From Desulfovibrio sp. UIB00 (GTDB taxonomy: Bacteria; Desulfobacterota; Desulfovibrionia; Desulfovibrionales; Desulfovibrionaceae): DNA of 64,000 nt. This document shows positions 8,342 to 17,612 of this stretch, piece by piece. Every line of letters starts with the position of its first letter. Positions within the stretch are counted from its first letter, which is position 1. The stretch spans positions 367,556 through 431,555 of the forward strand of contig NZ_JAETXJ010000003.1 of the NCBI RefSeq assembly GCF_022508225.1, written 5' to 3'. A program made the translations under genes and the position numbers. The notes beneath the pieces were generated by a model. The model saw only the letters and a program-made list of their open reading frames with translations. It searched no databases and was not told the origin of the DNA.

Positions 8342-9577
8342 TTATGAAATGTCCGCAAACCACTTTTTCATTCGCGAAAGCACGCCGTCAAAAACGCCGC
8401 TTTCACTACGTGTGGTAAATTTTTTCTGGCCGGAAAGTTCCTTTTCCGCGCCGTAACGCAACAGTCCGACCGCTGTGGAAAACTTGGGGCTGTTGACCAC
8501 GTCTTTCAGACCCCCGATGTTGCGCGGGTAGCCAATGCGCGTGGGCAGATTGAAAATCTGTTCGCCCAGTTCCTGGCAACCCTCAATCAGCGCCGTACCG
8601 CCCGTAAGTACCACGCCAGCACCGATCATGTCCTTGTAGCCGGAGCGCACAAGGGTCTGATCCACAAGGTAAAGAATTTCTTCCATGCGGGGTTCGCATA
8701 TTTCGGCCAGCACCTGGCGCGAAAGCCTGCGCGGCTCGCGCCCCCCCACGCTGGGAACTTCAATAAATTCATCGTTGCGCACAAGGTCGGCAAGGGCGCA
8801 ACCATACTTGAGCTTGATTTTTTCGGCAGAGGCTATGGGAGTACGCAGACCAAAGGCAATGTCGTTGGAAAGGTTCTGCCCGCCAAGCGCCAGAACAGCC
8901 GTATGTTTGATGGCATCGTTGGCAAAAACGGCGATATCAGTGGTGCCGCCGCCCAGATCAACAAGAGCCACGCCGATTTCGCGTTCTTCTTCGGTCAGCA
9001 CGGCTTTGGCCGATGCCAGCGATTCAAGGGCAATATCGGCAACTTCAAGCTGGCTGCGGTGGCACGAGCGCACAATGTTCTGGGCCGAAGAAACAGCACC
9101 GGTAACAATGTGCACCTTCACTTCAAGGCGCACACCTGCCATGCCGAGCGGGTCGGCAATGCCGCGCTGGTTATCAACAATGTATTCCTGAGGCAGAATG
9201 TGGATGACCTCGCGGTCGGCAGGAATGGCCACAGCCCTGGCTGCGTCAAGTGCGCGTTCAATATCGCGCTGTGCAACCTCGCCGCCCTTGACGGCAATGA
9301 CGCCGTGGCTGTTGATGCCCATGATGTGACTGCCCGCAATCCCCACGTATACCGAGTGGATTTCGCAGCCTGCCATAAGTTCCGCATCTTCCACAGCTTT
9401 GCGGATGGACTGGACGGTCTGTTCAATGTTGACCACTACGCCCTTGCGCAACCCTGTGGAAACACTGGTGCCGATGCCCACCACATCTACAAGACCCGAC
9501 TCCGACAGCTCGCCCACCACAGCGCATATCTTTGTGGTGCCGATGTCGAGGCCAACGATGAGCTCGGACTTATTCAT
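8342..9577 (-). CDS. ftsA: Cell division protein FtsA
   Basis: A 411-residue actin-like ATPase that tethers FtsZ to the membrane. Phosphate-1 is VGLDIGTTKICAVVGE at the N-terminus, phosphate-2 is VALVDLGGGTTDIAVF, and the adenosine motif is GAGVVLTGGTALIEG. The C-terminal GVLSRMKKWFADIS is the amphipathic membrane-targeting helix. The start at 9577 (MNKSELIVGL) has AGGAGA six bases upstream; the ATG at 9634 would add an unrelated basic N-terminal extension and overlap ftsQ. It lies between ftsQ and ftsZ as in most dcw clusters. Confidence 0.97.
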   Translation of the reverse strand: MNKSELIVGLDIGTTKICAVVGELSESGLVDVVGIGTSVSTGLRKGVVVNIEQTVQSIRKAVEDAELMAGCEIHSVYVGIAGSHIMGINSHGVIAVKGGEVAQRDIERALDAARAVAIPADREVIHILPQEYIVDNQRGIADPLGMAGVRLEVKVHIVTGAVSSAQNIVRSCHRSQLEVADIALESLASAKAVLTEEEREIGVALVDLGGGTTDIAVFANDAIKHTAVLALGGQNLSNDIAFGLRTPIASAEKIKLKYGCALADLVRNDEFIEVPSVGGREPRRLSRQVLAEICEPRMEEILYLVDQTLVRSGYKDMIGAGVVLTGGTALIEGCQELGEQIFNLPTRIGYPRNIGGLKDVVNSPKFSTAVGLLRYGAEKELSGQKKFTTRSESGVFDGVLSRMKKWFADIS

Positions 9578-9646
9578 GCCATTCTCCTCAAAACGCCTGT
9601 CTCCGGGTCGCAACGGCATACCACTCTGGCGCATGCCGCAAGTTTC

Positions 9647-10531
9647 TTACGCTGGCTGGTTAAGTAAAACCCAAACATTGCCGTTAACAGACCGAATTTC
9701 GCGAACATTGCGCAGTTCGTGTCTGCGGGCCAGATCGCCCAGGGTCAGACTCAACCGGGAAAGATTGCCCTCCCAATCGTCAGTTGCGATGGAAAGCCGC
9801 ATCTCCCTGTCTTCAAGATAAATTTCGATGCCCTTGCCGGGGCTCACGCTGACGGACGAAACCGCCCCCGCCTCTATGGGAAGCAAACCGCTTTGCATGC
9901 CCTTCATCAGGCGCGTCAGGTACGGCAGGGCGTCTTCTGCCCCCTGATCAACACGCAAGGTGGGCAGCGAGAGAAAGTTCTTGCTCTCAACCGGCGCTAT
10001 AATTTCTCCAAGCTCGTTGGCGTAATACAGCACCCCGTCCTTATGCACCCAAAAAGAAGGCAACCGCTCTTTCAGCCGTATAACAAACCTGTCCGGCAGA
10101 AGGCGCTTAACAGAAACTTCCTCAACCCAGGGTGTCTTGCGCAGGTTTCTTTCAACCTTGGCAATACTGACCGCAAGGCTGTTGTCGCCCTCGCGTATGC
10201 CGCCGTATTGCAGCACCATATCGTGCGAGAGGCGCACATTGCCGGTCACGTCAACATGGCGTGTGGTGAAAAAATCGCTGGTTATGGCCTTGTTGTAGAG
10301 CCAGAGCGATGAATAACACACACCCGCAAGGATCATCCCCAGGCAGGCCAGCAGCACTGTCAGTGCGGCAAGGCTTTTCAGCCCGCTAAAGCCCTTGAGC
10401 TTTTTGAAAATCCCCGCAATAACACCGCCCCCGCGCACTTTTGATCCACCGCCGCTTTTCTTTACTGGGGCAGATGCTCGTGTGTAGGAGTTACGGGCCT
10501 TGCGTCCGCTTTTTTTCAGGGCAAGGGGCAT
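9647..10531 (-). CDS. ftsQ: Cell division protein FtsQ
   Basis: A 294-residue bitopic membrane protein: a basic cytoplasmic N-terminus of about 50 residues rich in Lys and Gly, one membrane segment (SLAALTVLLACLGMILAGVC), then the periplasmic POTRA domain (VDVTGNVRLSHDMVLQYGGI, TPWVEEVSVKRLLPDRFVIRLKERLP) and the beta domain. FtsQ scaffolds FtsB/FtsL in the divisome. It ends with SVNGNVWVLLNQPA. Its first codons overlap the 3' end of murB by 16 bases, so the two genes are translationally linked. Confidence 0.92.
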   Translation of the reverse strand: MPLALKKSGRKARNSYTRASAPVKKSGGGSKVRGGGVIAGIFKKLKGFSGLKSLAALTVLLACLGMILAGVCYSSLWLYNKAITSDFFTTRHVDVTGNVRLSHDMVLQYGGIREGDNSLAVSIAKVERNLRKTPWVEEVSVKRLLPDRFVIRLKERLPSFWVHKDGVLYYANELGEIIAPVESKNFLSLPTLRVDQGAEDALPYLTRLMKGMQSGLLPIEAGAVSSVSVSPGKGIEIYLEDREMRLSIATDDWEGNLSRLSLTLGDLARRHELRNVREIRSVNGNVWVLLNQPA

Positions 10532-11405
10532 GGCACTATCCTGACCTCCGGCTCAAGCTCAATGCCAAACCGTTGCCGCACAGCTTGCCGGGCCTCTTGC
10601 AACAAGGCCAAGGCCGCAGTGGCGCTGCCTTTGCCTTCATTAATCAAAAAATTTGCATGCAGGCTTGAAAAAGCCATTCCCCCAAGCTGTCTGCCCTTGA
10701 AACCAGCCTCGTCAAGAAGCCTCCCGGCAGACATTTCCGGCGTGGGATTTTTGAATACGCACCCCGCGCTCCAGGCCGTCACAGGTTGTTTAGACTTTTT
10801 CTTAAAAAAGTTGTGACGCATGCAATTACAGATGCCATCCCTTTCAGCAACGGTCAAGCCAAATGTGGCTTCCAAGACGATAAAATCATTCTTTTTCCCG
10901 TTAATTTTGAGGGTACGATAGCCGTACTGCAGTGCATTTCCGTTGATGCGCTCAATGGTGTTGTCAGCAAATATCTGAATGTTATAAATATTTTTACATG
11001 TTTCCGCGCCAGCGAGCCAGCATTCATGGCAACAGCCCCGCCCACGCTGCCGGGTATTCCCACCAGCCCCTCAAGGCCGGAAAGCCCGTTTACAGCGCAG
11101 AAACGCAGCAGCCGGGCCATGGGAACGCCCACTCCTGCACGAACCAGAACCTTGCCCTCGTGCTCGCCCACAATGACCGGGCCGTCATTGAAAAAAGGAC
11201 GAATCAGAACCAGCGGCAATTCGCCGTCCTGTGCAAGAATATTGCTGCCCGCACCCAGTACCAGAGGTGTGCCGCCAAGGGCCTTGAGTTTATCGGGCAG
11301 CAGATAAAGGTCTTCACTCCGCTCGAGTATTATCTCCGCAATGGCGGTACCCCCCACTCTCAGTGTGGTGCGGGGGGCAAGAAAAGGAGCGGGCATCTCA
11401 CGCAT
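10516..11405 (-). pseudogene. murB: UDP-N-acetylmuramate dehydrogenase MurB, split by one apparent frameshift
   Basis: MurB reduces UDP-GlcNAc-enolpyruvate with FAD and NADPH. The N-terminal half ([54 protein letters not shown]) is in one frame that runs on to a TGA at 10854. The rest (QIFADNTIERINGN, QYGYRTLKI, AWSAGCVFKNP, LGGMAFSSLHANFLIN, LEPEVRI) is in the -1 frame. The switch falls between MNAGS and NIQIF, about 10985-11020; restoring one G in the CGG at 11004-11006 would give a continuous protein of about 297 residues with normal spacing. Start 11405 has GGAGGG upstream and overlaps murC by 8 bases. All MurB motifs are present, so a sequencing error or recent lesion is more likely than decay. 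Confidence 0.9.
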
Positions 11406-12771
11406 GGTCTTGTCCCTCCAGCCACGCGGGGCCAAGGCGGGTGATGCTGCCAGCACCAAGGGTCAGCAGCACATCACCCTCGCGCAACACATTGGGCAGG
11501 GCTGCGGCAAGGTCATTAAGGGTCTGGTAGTATTCCACCGGAGTTGTGGAAACCTGACGGATGCCCTGAGCGAGACTCTGGCCTGAAACGCCGGGAATGG
11601 GCTTTTCAGACGCGGCGTAAATTTCGGTGAGAAGCAGCTGATCCACACTGTCAAAAACTTTGCAGAACTCGCCAAAATGGGCCTGTGTGCGGCTGAAACG
11701 GTGCGGCTGAAAAGCCGCCACAATGCGCCGACCGGGAAAAACCTGCCGCGCCGTCGCAAGAGTAGCCGCAATTTCCGCCGGGTGATGACCGTAATCGTCA
11801 ACCACGGTCACACCGCCCTTTTCTCCCTTGAATTCAAAGCGCCGCCCCACGCCGCCAAAACCATTCAGGCCCTCGGCGCATTTTTCAAAGCTGATGTCCA
11901 CTTCCATAGCCGCGCCAATGGCGGCCAGAGCGTTGAGCATATTGTGGCGGCCTGGCTGCGGCAGGCTGACCTGACCGAGCTTGACGCCATTGCGCCACAC
12001 TTCAAAGTTGTTGCGCACGCCGCAGTCAAGAGGTACGGCGCGCAGCACGTTGTCTTCCGCAAAGCCGTAGGTAAGCACAGGGCGCTTCACACGGGCAAGC
12101 AGGGCGCGCACGCCGGGGTCGTCGCCGCAGACGATATTCAGGCCATAAAAGGGCACGTTGTTCATGAACTGCACAAAGGCGTCATCAATGCCCTGCCGGG
12201 TTTTGTAGTGGTCCAGATGGTCTTCGTCCACGTTGGTCACAACATTGATGATGGGCAGAAGGCACAAAAAAGAGCCGTCTGATTCGTCAGCTTCGGCTAT
12301 CAGATATTCGCCGTGCCCAAGATGCGCGTTGGTACCATACGCATTGAGCCTGCCGCCAATAATAACTGTAGGATCAAGCCCCGCAGTATCAAAGATTGAT
12401 GCCGTAAGTGATGTTGTAGTGGTCTTGCCATGCGTACCGGCAATGGCGATGCCCTGCCGCAAACGCATCAGCTCGGCCAGCATTTCGGCACGGGGGATTA
12501 TGGCAATATTACGGCGGCGGGCTTCCACAAGCTCTGGATTTTCATCGTTGATGGCGGTGGACTTTACCAGTACCTGAACATCCCCCACGTTTTCCGCTGC
12601 ATGGCCCACGGCAACGTGTGCGCCAAGGTCGCGCAAATGACGCACAACGGCAGAATCACTCATGTCAGAGCCGGAAACTTCGTAGCCCTGATTGAGAAGA
12701 ACCTCGGCAATGCCGCTCATGCCCGCGCCGCCAATGCCAACCATATGAATACGCCGAATCTTGCTGTTCAT
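11398..12771 (-). CDS. murC: UDP-N-acetylmuramate--L-alanine ligase MurC
   Basis: A 457-residue Mur ligase that adds L-Ala to UDP-MurNAc in the cytoplasm, the first step of the peptide stem. The N-terminal UDP-binding Rossmann motif is [18 protein letters not shown], the ATP loop is [11 protein letters not shown] at about 112-122, the substrate region [10 protein letters not shown] and [10 protein letters not shown] follow, and the C-terminal domain contains YGHHPAEI and FQPHRFSRT. All motifs fit the family. It overlaps murB by 8 bases and begins 75 bases after the murG stop. Confidence 0.97.
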   Translation of the reverse strand: MNSKIRRIHMVGIGGAGMSGIAEVLLNQGYEVSGSDMSDSAVVRHLRDLGAHVAVGHAAENVGDVQVLVKSTAINDENPELVEARRRNIAIIPRAEMLAELMRLRQGIAIAGTHGKTTTTSLTASIFDTAGLDPTVIIGGRLNAYGTNAHLGHGEYLIAEADESDGSFLCLLPIINVVTNVDEDHLDHYKTRQGIDDAFVQFMNNVPFYGLNIVCGDDPGVRALLARVKRPVLTYGFAEDNVLRAVPLDCGVRNNFEVWRNGVKLGQVSLPQPGRHNMLNALAAIGAAMEVDISFEKCAEGLNGFGGVGRRFEFKGEKGGVTVVDDYGHHPAEIAATLATARQVFPGRRIVAAFQPHRFSRTQAHFGEFCKVFDSVDQLLLTEIYAASEKPIPGVSGQSLAQGIRQVSTTPVEYYQTLNDLAAALPNVLREGDVLLTLGAGSITRLGPAWLEGQDHA

Positions 12772-12846
12772 GCTCTACCTTTAAAGAAAGTCTAGATAAT
12801 TTAAAGGGTTGAATCCACCCTTGGATATTGAAAGCTGAAGCCCTGT

Positions 12847-13911
12847 TTACGCTGTTTGTTCCAGAACGGCGACCACGCGCTCTGCCGCGTCAGGCCGGGC
12901 TGCGGCAAGCGCGGCTGCGGCCATGGGTTCGCGTTCGCCGGGCATGGTCAGGAGCCGCAGCAGGATGTCAGACATCCCCTGTACGGCCATGCGCCCTTCC
13001 GGCACCAGTACGGCAGCGCCGCTACGGGTCAGCACTTCGGCGTTGCGGGTCTGATGATCGTGAATGGCATAGGGAAAAGGCACAAGAACCGAGGGCAGGC
13101 CTGCGGCGCAAAGCTCCGCCACCGTGCTGGCTCCGGCGCGGCACAGTGCCACGTCGGCCCAGGCATAGGCCCCGGCCATGTCGTCAATAAAGGCGGAAAC
13201 GCATTCGGGCGCATACCCCGCCGCCACATAGGCCGCGCGCGCACTCCCCTCATCGGTTATGCCGGTCTGGTGGCGAATCTCCACCCCGGCACCGCGAAAT
13301 TCCGCCAGATTTTCAAGCATAAAGGCATTGAGCGCATGTGCGCCCTGCGAACCGCCCACGACCAGCAGACGGCGCGTCTGCCGATGGCGATCCACCTGCC
13401 CCACCGCGCTTACGGCCGCCCTCACAGGGTTGCCCGTAAACACGCATTTTTTCATATCAAAGCCGCTTGTGTTGGGCAGAGAAATACACACGCGCCGCGC
13501 AAGCCGCGCCAGAAAACGATTGCTGGCACCGGCGATGGCGTTCTGCTCGTGCAGCACGCCGGGCACGCCAAGAATACGTGCGGCCAGCATGGGCGCAAAT
13601 GCGGCATACCCGCCGAATCCAGCCACAACATCTGGCTTGAAACGGCGTAGAATGCCCACGGCCTTGCCCACGGCAAGGGCCATCTGCGCGCCTGCGCCCA
13701 CAGCCTTGAAGCCGCGCCCCAAAAGACCGCGCACAGGCAGTCCCTCAAAGGGAATGCCCGCCTGACGCATCAGCCGTTCTTCCGGCCCGTAGAGCGAGCC
13801 AACAAACAGCAAGTTGGCATTGGGATTGCGACGCCGCAATTCCTCTGCCACAGCCAATGCCGGAAAGATATGCCCGCCCGTGCCGCCGGTCGTCAGGATG
13901 ATGTTGTCCAT
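12847..13911 (-). CDS. murG: MurG, UDP-GlcNAc transferase forming lipid II
   Basis: A 354-residue peripheral membrane GT28 glycosyltransferase that transfers GlcNAc to lipid I. The first glycine loop is LTTGGTGGHIFPALAVAEEL at the N-terminus, the second is VGGSQGAHALN, and the donor-binding segment is CRAGASTVAELCAAGLPSVLVPFP with AIHDHQTRNAE. Start 13911 (MDNIILTTGG) puts the first beta strand at the N-terminus; the ATG at 13953 would add residues translated from inside ftsW. Even so the gene overlaps the ftsW 3' end by 19 bases. Confidence 0.96.
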   Translation of the reverse strand: MDNIILTTGGTGGHIFPALAVAEELRRRNPNANLLFVGSLYGPEERLMRQAGIPFEGLPVRGLLGRGFKAVGAGAQMALAVGKAVGILRRFKPDVVAGFGGYAAFAPMLAARILGVPGVLHEQNAIAGASNRFLARLARRVCISLPNTSGFDMKKCVFTGNPVRAAVSAVGQVDRHRQTRRLLVVGGSQGAHALNAFMLENLAEFRGAGVEIRHQTGITDEGSARAAYVAAGYAPECVSAFIDDMAGAYAWADVALCRAGASTVAELCAAGLPSVLVPFPYAIHDHQTRNAEVLTRSGAAVLVPEGRMAVQGMSDILLRLLTMPGEREPMAAAALAAARPDAAERVVAVLEQTA

Positions 13912-15071
13912 GTGTCCGCCGTCCTTGAAAAATTCATAAGCAGGCCCACGCACAGCATGGTGGCCAAAAGGTTACTGCCGCCGTAACTCATGAGGGGCAT
14001 AGGCACGCCCTTGGGCGGCGCAACCCCCATGACCACGGCCAGATTCATGACCGAACCCATTGCAAGAATGGTGGTAATGCCGAATGCGGTAAAGCGGTCA
14101 CGCAGATTGCGCTGGCCCATGATGATTTTGTAGCAGCGCCAAAAAAGCAGAGCAAACAGAATCATCACTGCGCTTACGCCCACAAAGCCCATTTCTTCGG
14201 CAAGCACGGCCATGATAAAGTCGTTGTGCGCTTCAGGCAGATAAAACATCTTCTGCTTGCTTGCGCCAACGCCTACGCCAAAGAAGCTGCCCGAACCAAT
14301 GGCAAGCAGCGACTGCACAAGCTGGTAGCCTGTGTTGTGCGCATCCTGAAAAGGATCAAGAAAGGCCAGCAGACGGCGCAGACGATACGGAGAAGAAATG
14401 GCCAGCGCCATAGCGCCGCCGCATGCGAGCGCCACCGAAAAGAACAGATAGACAAAGCGGGTGCCGCCCGCCACGCACATGAAAAACAGAATACTTGCCA
14501 GAACGACGGCGCTGCCGAAGTCAGGCTGCAAAAGCAGCAAAAAGCAAAACAGCCCCGTAACGGCAAAGGGAGGAATGACACCCCGGCTGAACGTCTTGAT
14601 AAGTTCCTGTTTGGAACTCATAAAGTACGCAAGGTACAGCGCCAGCGCAATTTTGACGAATTCCATGGGCTGAATGGAGATAAAACCCAGCGGGATCCAG
14701 CGTTTTGCACCGTTGATGGCAGGGGTAAGGGGCGAGAGCGTCACCAGCAGCAGGAGCAGCGCAAGAAAGAGCGCAGGATACTGCATGCGGTACAGCCAGT
14801 GCCTTGGCAGGAGTGCGGCGCTCCACAGCGCAACGCCGCCGCCGAGGGCAAAAATGACCTGACGCTTGAAGAAAAAGTATTTGTCGCCGTTGACCTGCTC
14901 CGCCACGATGCCGCTGGCCGAAAGCACCATCACAAGACCAATGGAAAGGATAATCAGCATGATGGTGAAAAGCCACCAGTCAAAGGGCGCGAACGGCCCC
15001 TCCTCCGTGGCTCTCGCCATGGCGCTGTTTACCTTGGGCGCTTTTTCCTTACCGCTGAAGATGTTCTTCAT
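13893..15071 (-). CDS. ftsW: FtsW, SEDS-family peptidoglycan glycosyltransferase
   Basis: A 392-residue polytopic membrane protein with about ten hydrophobic segments. SEDS-family landmarks are IGLVMVLSASGIVAEQ near the start, SPLTPAINGAKRWIPLG in the large periplasmic loop, QPDFGSAVVL, and near the end GVAPPKGVPMPLMSYGGSN. FtsW polymerises glycan strands at the septum together with FtsI, encoded in the same cluster. It overlaps murD at its start (4 bases, ATGA) and murG at its end, suggesting tight translational coupling. Confidence 0.96.
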   Translation of the reverse strand: MKNIFSGKEKAPKVNSAMARATEEGPFAPFDWWLFTIMLIILSIGLVMVLSASGIVAEQVNGDKYFFFKRQVIFALGGGVALWSAALLPRHWLYRMQYPALFLALLLLLVTLSPLTPAINGAKRWIPLGFISIQPMEFVKIALALYLAYFMSSKQELIKTFSRGVIPPFAVTGLFCFLLLLQPDFGSAVVLASILFFMCVAGGTRFVYLFFSVALACGGAMALAISSPYRLRRLLAFLDPFQDAHNTGYQLVQSLLAIGSGSFFGVGVGASKQKMFYLPEAHNDFIMAVLAEEMGFVGVSAVMILFALLFWRCYKIIMGQRNLRDRFTAFGITTILAMGSVMNLAVVMGVAPPKGVPMPLMSYGGSNLLATMLCVGLLMNFSRTADTWTTSS

Positions 15072-16372
15072 GACAGCTTACCCACGATCTGTTTGAAGTC
15101 TTCACCGCGCTGTTCATAATTTTTGTACAGGTCATAGCTGGAGGTGGCGGGCGCAAGCAGCACCACGTCGCCGCTTTTGGCATTTGCCGAGGCAAAACGC
15201 ACTGCCGGTTCCATTGTTTCGTGCCAGCTTATGGGTACAATCCCCTGCCAGGCCTTTTCAAAATGCTCGCGGCTGGCGCCAAAAAGCACAACTTCCTGCA
15301 CCTTCGCGCGCAACAGGTCGGCAAGCCCGGCCAGATCGCCGCCCTTGAACTTGCCGCCGCAGAGCAGCCGCACTGGGCGGTTAAAAGCCTCCAGCGCCAC
15401 CTGAAGGGCGGAAACCGTGGTGCATTTGGAATCATTGACGTACAGCACGCCGCCACGCTCGCGCACACGTTCAAGGCGGTGCGGCAAAGGCTGAAAGCGC
15501 TCAACGGCCTTGGTGGCGCTGGCTTCCGTCACGCCGAAAAGGCGGCAGGCCTGCCATGCGGCTTCTTCATTGATGCGGTTGTGCGCCCCCATGAGGCAGC
15601 TTGTGGGAAAGCGGTCTGTGGCTTTTACAAAAACCTTGCGGGCCTTGAGGCGGTGAGCGTCAGCCAGCCCTTGCAGGTCTTCGCCCAGCACGGCCAGATC
15701 GCCTTCGTCCTGACAGCGGAAGAGGCGGAACTTCGCCTCGGTGTATTCCGCCATGTCCTTATGGTAATCAAGATGGTTGGGCGTGATGTTGAGCAGGATG
15801 CCCGCGCGCGGACAAAAAGTAGTGCAGGCCTGCAACTGGAAGCTGGAGATCTCAAGCACAAGCACATCGGCTTTTTTGCCGCCGAGAACATATTCCGAAA
15901 GCGGCGTCCCGATGTTGCCGCCCAAAAACACGGAATAGCCCTGCTCATGCAGCATGGCGGCAGCCAGAGAGGCCGTGGTGGTTTTGCCGCTGGTGCCGGT
16001 AATGGCCAGCACTGGCTCATCATCAAGGTAGCGCCAGGCCAGTTCCATTTCGGCCAGAATTTCAGAAACCTGCGTGTCCACCAGCCCTGCAAGCCTGGCT
16101 ACAGGCATGCCGGGGCTGGGCACCACAAAGGCTGCGCCTGCAAACTGCGCGGCAGAATGCTCGCCAAGCTGCACGTCAATACCAAGGGCAGCAAGTTCAG
16201 CGGCGAGCACCTCCCTTCCGGCCAGCGCCTTGAGGTTGCTGTCCAGTAGCCGAACCCTCGCCCCGGCGCGCCGCAACAGTCTGGCGGCAGCAAGGCCTGA
16301 ACGGCCCGCCCCCACAACAACTGCCAGTTCGCCGGATTCAATACGTCTGCCGCGATTTTTCTCCAGTGCCAT
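15068..16372 (-). CDS. murD: UDP-N-acetylmuramoylalanine--D-glutamate ligase MurD
   Basis: A 434-residue Mur ligase that adds D-Glu to UDP-MurNAc-L-Ala. The N-terminal nucleotide-binding motif is VVGAGRSGLAAARLL, the ATP loop is ITGTSGKTTTASL, the central region has LNITPNHLDYHKDMAEY, and the C-terminal domain includes VNDSKCTTVSALQVALE and LLCGGKFKGGDL. The start codon at 16372 is preceded by a GAGGGGA-type site. Coupled to ftsW by a 4-base overlap and 11 bases downstream of mraY. Confidence 0.96.
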   Translation of the reverse strand: MALEKNRGRRIESGELAVVVGAGRSGLAAARLLRRAGARVRLLDSNLKALAGREVLAAELAALGIDVQLGEHSAAQFAGAAFVVPSPGMPVARLAGLVDTQVSEILAEMELAWRYLDDEPVLAITGTSGKTTTASLAAAMLHEQGYSVFLGGNIGTPLSEYVLGGKKADVLVLEISSFQLQACTTFCPRAGILLNITPNHLDYHKDMAEYTEAKFRLFRCQDEGDLAVLGEDLQGLADAHRLKARKVFVKATDRFPTSCLMGAHNRINEEAAWQACRLFGVTEASATKAVERFQPLPHRLERVRERGGVLYVNDSKCTTVSALQVALEAFNRPVRLLCGGKFKGGDLAGLADLLRAKVQEVVLFGASREHFEKAWQGIVPISWHETMEPAVRFASANAKSGDVVLLAPATSSYDLYKNYEQRGEDFKQIVGKLS

Positions 16373-16383
16373 ATCCCCTCTCC

Positions 16384-17460
16384 TCAGCGCAGCTTCAGAA
16401 CAGAAAGCGCCACAAGGCCCAACAGGATGGAAGTTATCCAGAACCGGATGATGATCTTGGATTCAGGCACGCCCTTGAGCTCAAAATGATGATGCAAGGG
16501 TGCCATGCGGAAAATACGTTTGCCGCCTGTCCAGCGGAAGTAGCCGACCTGTAGAATGACCGAAAGCGTTTCGGCCACAAAAAGGCCGCCCACCACTGAA
16601 AGAACAAGTTCCTGCTTGCACAGCAGGGCCAGATAGCCCAGCACGCCGCCGAGCGAAAGCGAACCCACATCGCCCATGAATACTTGGGCCGGATAGGCGT
16701 TGAACCACAAAAAACCAAGGCCCGCGCCCACAAGCGCCGCGCAGAACACTGTGACCTCGCCCACGCCGGGCATGTAGGGCAGCAGCAGGTATCCGGCAAA
16801 GCGGGCGTTGCCCGTTATATAGATGAAGATGGAAAAAACAAGGCAAGCCACAATGGAAGGCCCGATTGCAAGGCCGTCCAGACCGTCCGTCAGATTAACG
16901 GCGTTGGAAGAGGCCACCATGACAAACACGCCAAAGGGCAAATAAAACCAGCCCAGATCAAAGGTAACTTCTTTCAGAAAAGGTATGGTCAGTTTGCTGC
17001 TGTAATCGGGGTTAATGTAGAGCAGCACCATTGCCGCGCAGGCAATGACCAGTTGCCCCGCCATCTTGGACCTGCCGGAAATCCCTTTGTTCTTGTGGTG
17101 ACGCAACTTGGTAATGTCGTCCCAGAAGCCAACGGCTCCGAAACCCGCAAAAACAAGAAAAGCCTGCCAGATATAGGGATTTGTCAAATCAGACCACAAC
17201 AGCAGGCTGACAGTGAGCGTAAACAGCATGAGCAGGCCGCCCATGGTGGGGGTGCCGGCCTTGCAGGCGTGGGCGGCAACGTCTTCGTGAATATACTGGC
17301 CGCATTTGAGGCTGCGGAGCCAGCCGATAAAACGGGGACCAATGAGAATCGAAAGCACAAGAGCAGTAATGAGCGCGGCCAACGAGCGGAAGCTGATGTA
17401 CCGAAAAACGTTGAATACCGTCCATTCGGACGCAAGGGGGACAAAGAGATTATAGAACAT
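16384..17460 (-). CDS. mraY: Phospho-N-acetylmuramoyl-pentapeptide-transferase MraY
   Basis: A 358-residue integral membrane enzyme that transfers phospho-MurNAc-pentapeptide to undecaprenyl phosphate, giving lipid I. Ten hydrophobic segments are apparent. Diagnostic motifs are [11 protein letters not shown] near residue 70, [14 protein letters not shown] near 115 (catalytic acidic pair), [14 protein letters not shown] near 190 and [12 protein letters not shown] near 325. The length is typical. It follows murF by a 152-base gap that contains only a small hairpin (GCGGA/TCCGC). Confidence 0.97.
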   Translation of the reverse strand: MFYNLFVPLASEWTVFNVFRYISFRSLAALITALVLSILIGPRFIGWLRSLKCGQYIHEDVAAHACKAGTPTMGGLLMLFTLTVSLLLWSDLTNPYIWQAFLVFAGFGAVGFWDDITKLRHHKNKGISGRSKMAGQLVIACAAMVLLYINPDYSSKLTIPFLKEVTFDLGWFYLPFGVFVMVASSNAVNLTDGLDGLAIGPSIVACLVFSIFIYITGNARFAGYLLLPYMPGVGEVTVFCAALVGAGLGFLWFNAYPAQVFMGDVGSLSLGGVLGYLALLCKQELVLSVVGGLFVAETLSVILQVGYFRWTGGKRIFRMAPLHHHFELKGVPESKIIIRFWITSILLGLVALSVLKLR

Positions 17461-17612
17461 GCAGCGTAATCCGTTCTTTTGGTCGTGTGCAGACCGTTTT
17501 ATGCCCGTTCTTTAAAGCAGTTAAACCCTGAAACCGGGCTTGAGCGGAGTAATCCGCCAATGCCTGTTTCAAATAGCAACGCTCCAGCAGGCGGCGTTTT
17601 TGATCATGGCCC

